Shown here in pieces: positions 63,058-64,000 of a stretch of DNA of 64,000 nucleotides. Position 1 is the first letter of the stretch. Every line of letters begins with the position of its first letter. The stretch lies in NCBI GenBank assembly GCA_037976565.1, contig CP137675.1:29439637-29503636 (forward strand), in the 5' to 3' direction. The notes under the pieces are model-generated. The model searched no databases, was not told the DNA's origin, and saw only the letters and a list, made by a program, of their open reading frames with translations. Source of the stretch: Mesocentrotus franciscanus (Eukaryota > Echinodermata > Echinoidea > Camarodonta > Strongylocentrotidae). The position numbers were made by a program, and so were the translations under genes.

Positions 63058-64000
63058 CTACTCCTGCACGGGTATTGGGATAAGCTCCTCCTCTTCGACC
63101 GGTAGTATGTCAATAGGTTGAGGAATCGATTGACAAGCCATGTTGTACTCGGTTGAAAGAATGACATCTATGATATGAAAATATGGTAGGCTAATGATTT
63201 ATAGAGGAAAGCGTATAATGGCAATGTATACATTTCAAATATATTAATTTACAACGAAAGTCACCAATCAACTTACTTTCACAAGACCTGCACGACACAA
63301 CATTACACTACAGGTAGTAACCAAAGGTGAAGTTCATTTCGTAGTTTTAAATTTGCAGTTAATATAATGTAGGCCTATATAGTTAAAAACCATGAAACGC
63401 ACACGTGAAAATGTGATGGTTACTCGAAGTTCTAACTACAATCGAAATTATGGTTAACGGCGGTTCCTACTCGAAGTTACGTTCCGTGCATACAAAATAA
63501 CTTCGAGGGTGAATACTATCGACTGTAGTTTAAACGATCGAGCTGTCGTTGTATCGGTGCCATGCGAACCCGCGTAGTTTTTCGTGATTTAGATAGATAG
63601 ACGTATAGATTCAAGTTTAAAGCTATGACGATACCATACTAGCCTCTTGTCGATGGCCCTGGCGCTGTTGCGAGCGAAGCGAGCCAGAATTAGAAATTCT
63701 GGCTCGCTTGTCGATGGCCCTGGCGCTGTTGCGAGCGAAGCGAGCCAGAATTAGAAATTCTGGCTCGCTTCGCTCGCAACAGCGCCAGGGCCATCGACAA
63801 GAGGCTAATACCATACACACATAGGTGACATTGGATATTATTAAACGATCAGTGCCATCATAAATTCTCTGACGAGATACTTTTAAAAGCTGACGATTTA
63901 CCTGGCGCGTAGTAGTCGTAAACCGTGATGAGACCGGGCTTGGGATCTTTGACGTGATGGGTATGTATAACCTCCAGGTCAAAGCATAACGGTTCAGCGG
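63058..64000 (-). CDS. Alpha-2-macroglobulin/thioester-protein-like, C-terminal two exons (partial)
   Basis: On the minus strand the exon 64000-63902 (open at the window edge) encodes the end of a macroglobulin receptor-binding domain, with VKDPKPGLITVYDYYAP. It ends in phase 1 at a GTAAAT donor. After an acceptor (TCATAG) the last exon starts at 63167 and reads DVILSTEYNMAC, then an acidic/proline-rich tail ending at TAG 63060-63058. The pattern KPxxxxVYDYY...EYNxxC is the conserved C-terminus of alpha-2-macroglobulin relatives, secreted protease-trapping or complement-like immune proteins. The frame continues in an acidic stretch after the TAG to a TAA near 62986, so a nonsense change is possible. 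Which subfamily (A2M, CD109, TEP, C3-like) cannot be told from this fragment. Confidence 0.78.
63640..63807. mobile_element. Palindromic element with perfect 9-bp target duplication
   Basis: The left arm starts TAGCCTCTTGTCGATGGCCC and the right arm is its exact reverse complement, with a central repetition of most of the arm, so the order is arm, short reverse arm, arm, full reverse arm. GCGAGCGAAGCGAGC lies in each forward arm. ATACCATAC flanks both sides (63631-63639 and 63808-63816). It lies in the last intron of the macroglobulin-like gene. Confidence 0.85.

Overview
The window is eukaryotic, AT-rich animal DNA with intron-split genes, many microsatellites and dense non-autonomous transposons. 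An echinoderm, probably a sea urchin, fits best. The reasons are a CR1/L2-type LINE with an N-terminal 2A-like peptide and PHD finger (described from sea urchins), TTAGGG-type telomere repeats, and clear deuterostome-like orthologues. Species cannot be fixed from the sequence alone.

Only two host protein genes are supported. The first is a complete orthologue of the zinc transporter ZnT5 (SLC30A5) on the + strand, 15 coding exons from about 44080 to 58313. I rebuilt it exon by exon: all splice phases agree and the product is about 780 residues. The second is the last two exons of an alpha-2-macroglobulin/thioester-protein-like gene on the - strand (63058 to beyond 64000). The two genes converge, with the ZnT5 poly(A) signal near 61016.

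Layout: 1-6.9 kb is repeat-derived (a dispersed 480-bp repeat, a hAT-like element, a foldback element packed with minisatellites, a Harbinger-like element). 6.9-25.0 kb holds two almost identical 8.8-kb copies on either side of a 500-N gap; this looks like an unmerged contig overlap, so the true locus is probably about 9 kb shorter. 25-29.4 kb has microsatellites and a GC-rich Harbinger-type element. 29.5-33.1 kb is a LINE broken by two frameshifts. 33.2-43.4 kb contains a SINE, MITEs, a 3-kb hAT-type element with a nested palindromic satellite element, and a LINE tail. 44-61 kb is the ZnT5 gene; its introns carry several foldback elements, an array with nuclear-receptor-type half sites, and a long polypyrimidine tract. 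61-64 kb has a nested hairpin containing telomere repeats, then the macroglobulin-like 3' end with a palindromic insertion in its last intron.

The most unusual observations are within the ZnT5 gene. The 3' UTR is built from about seven decayed tandem copies of the terminal coding segment, and a decayed duplicate of the exon encoding the first zinc-binding HxxxD site lies just upstream of the functional one. No bacterial-type system is present.
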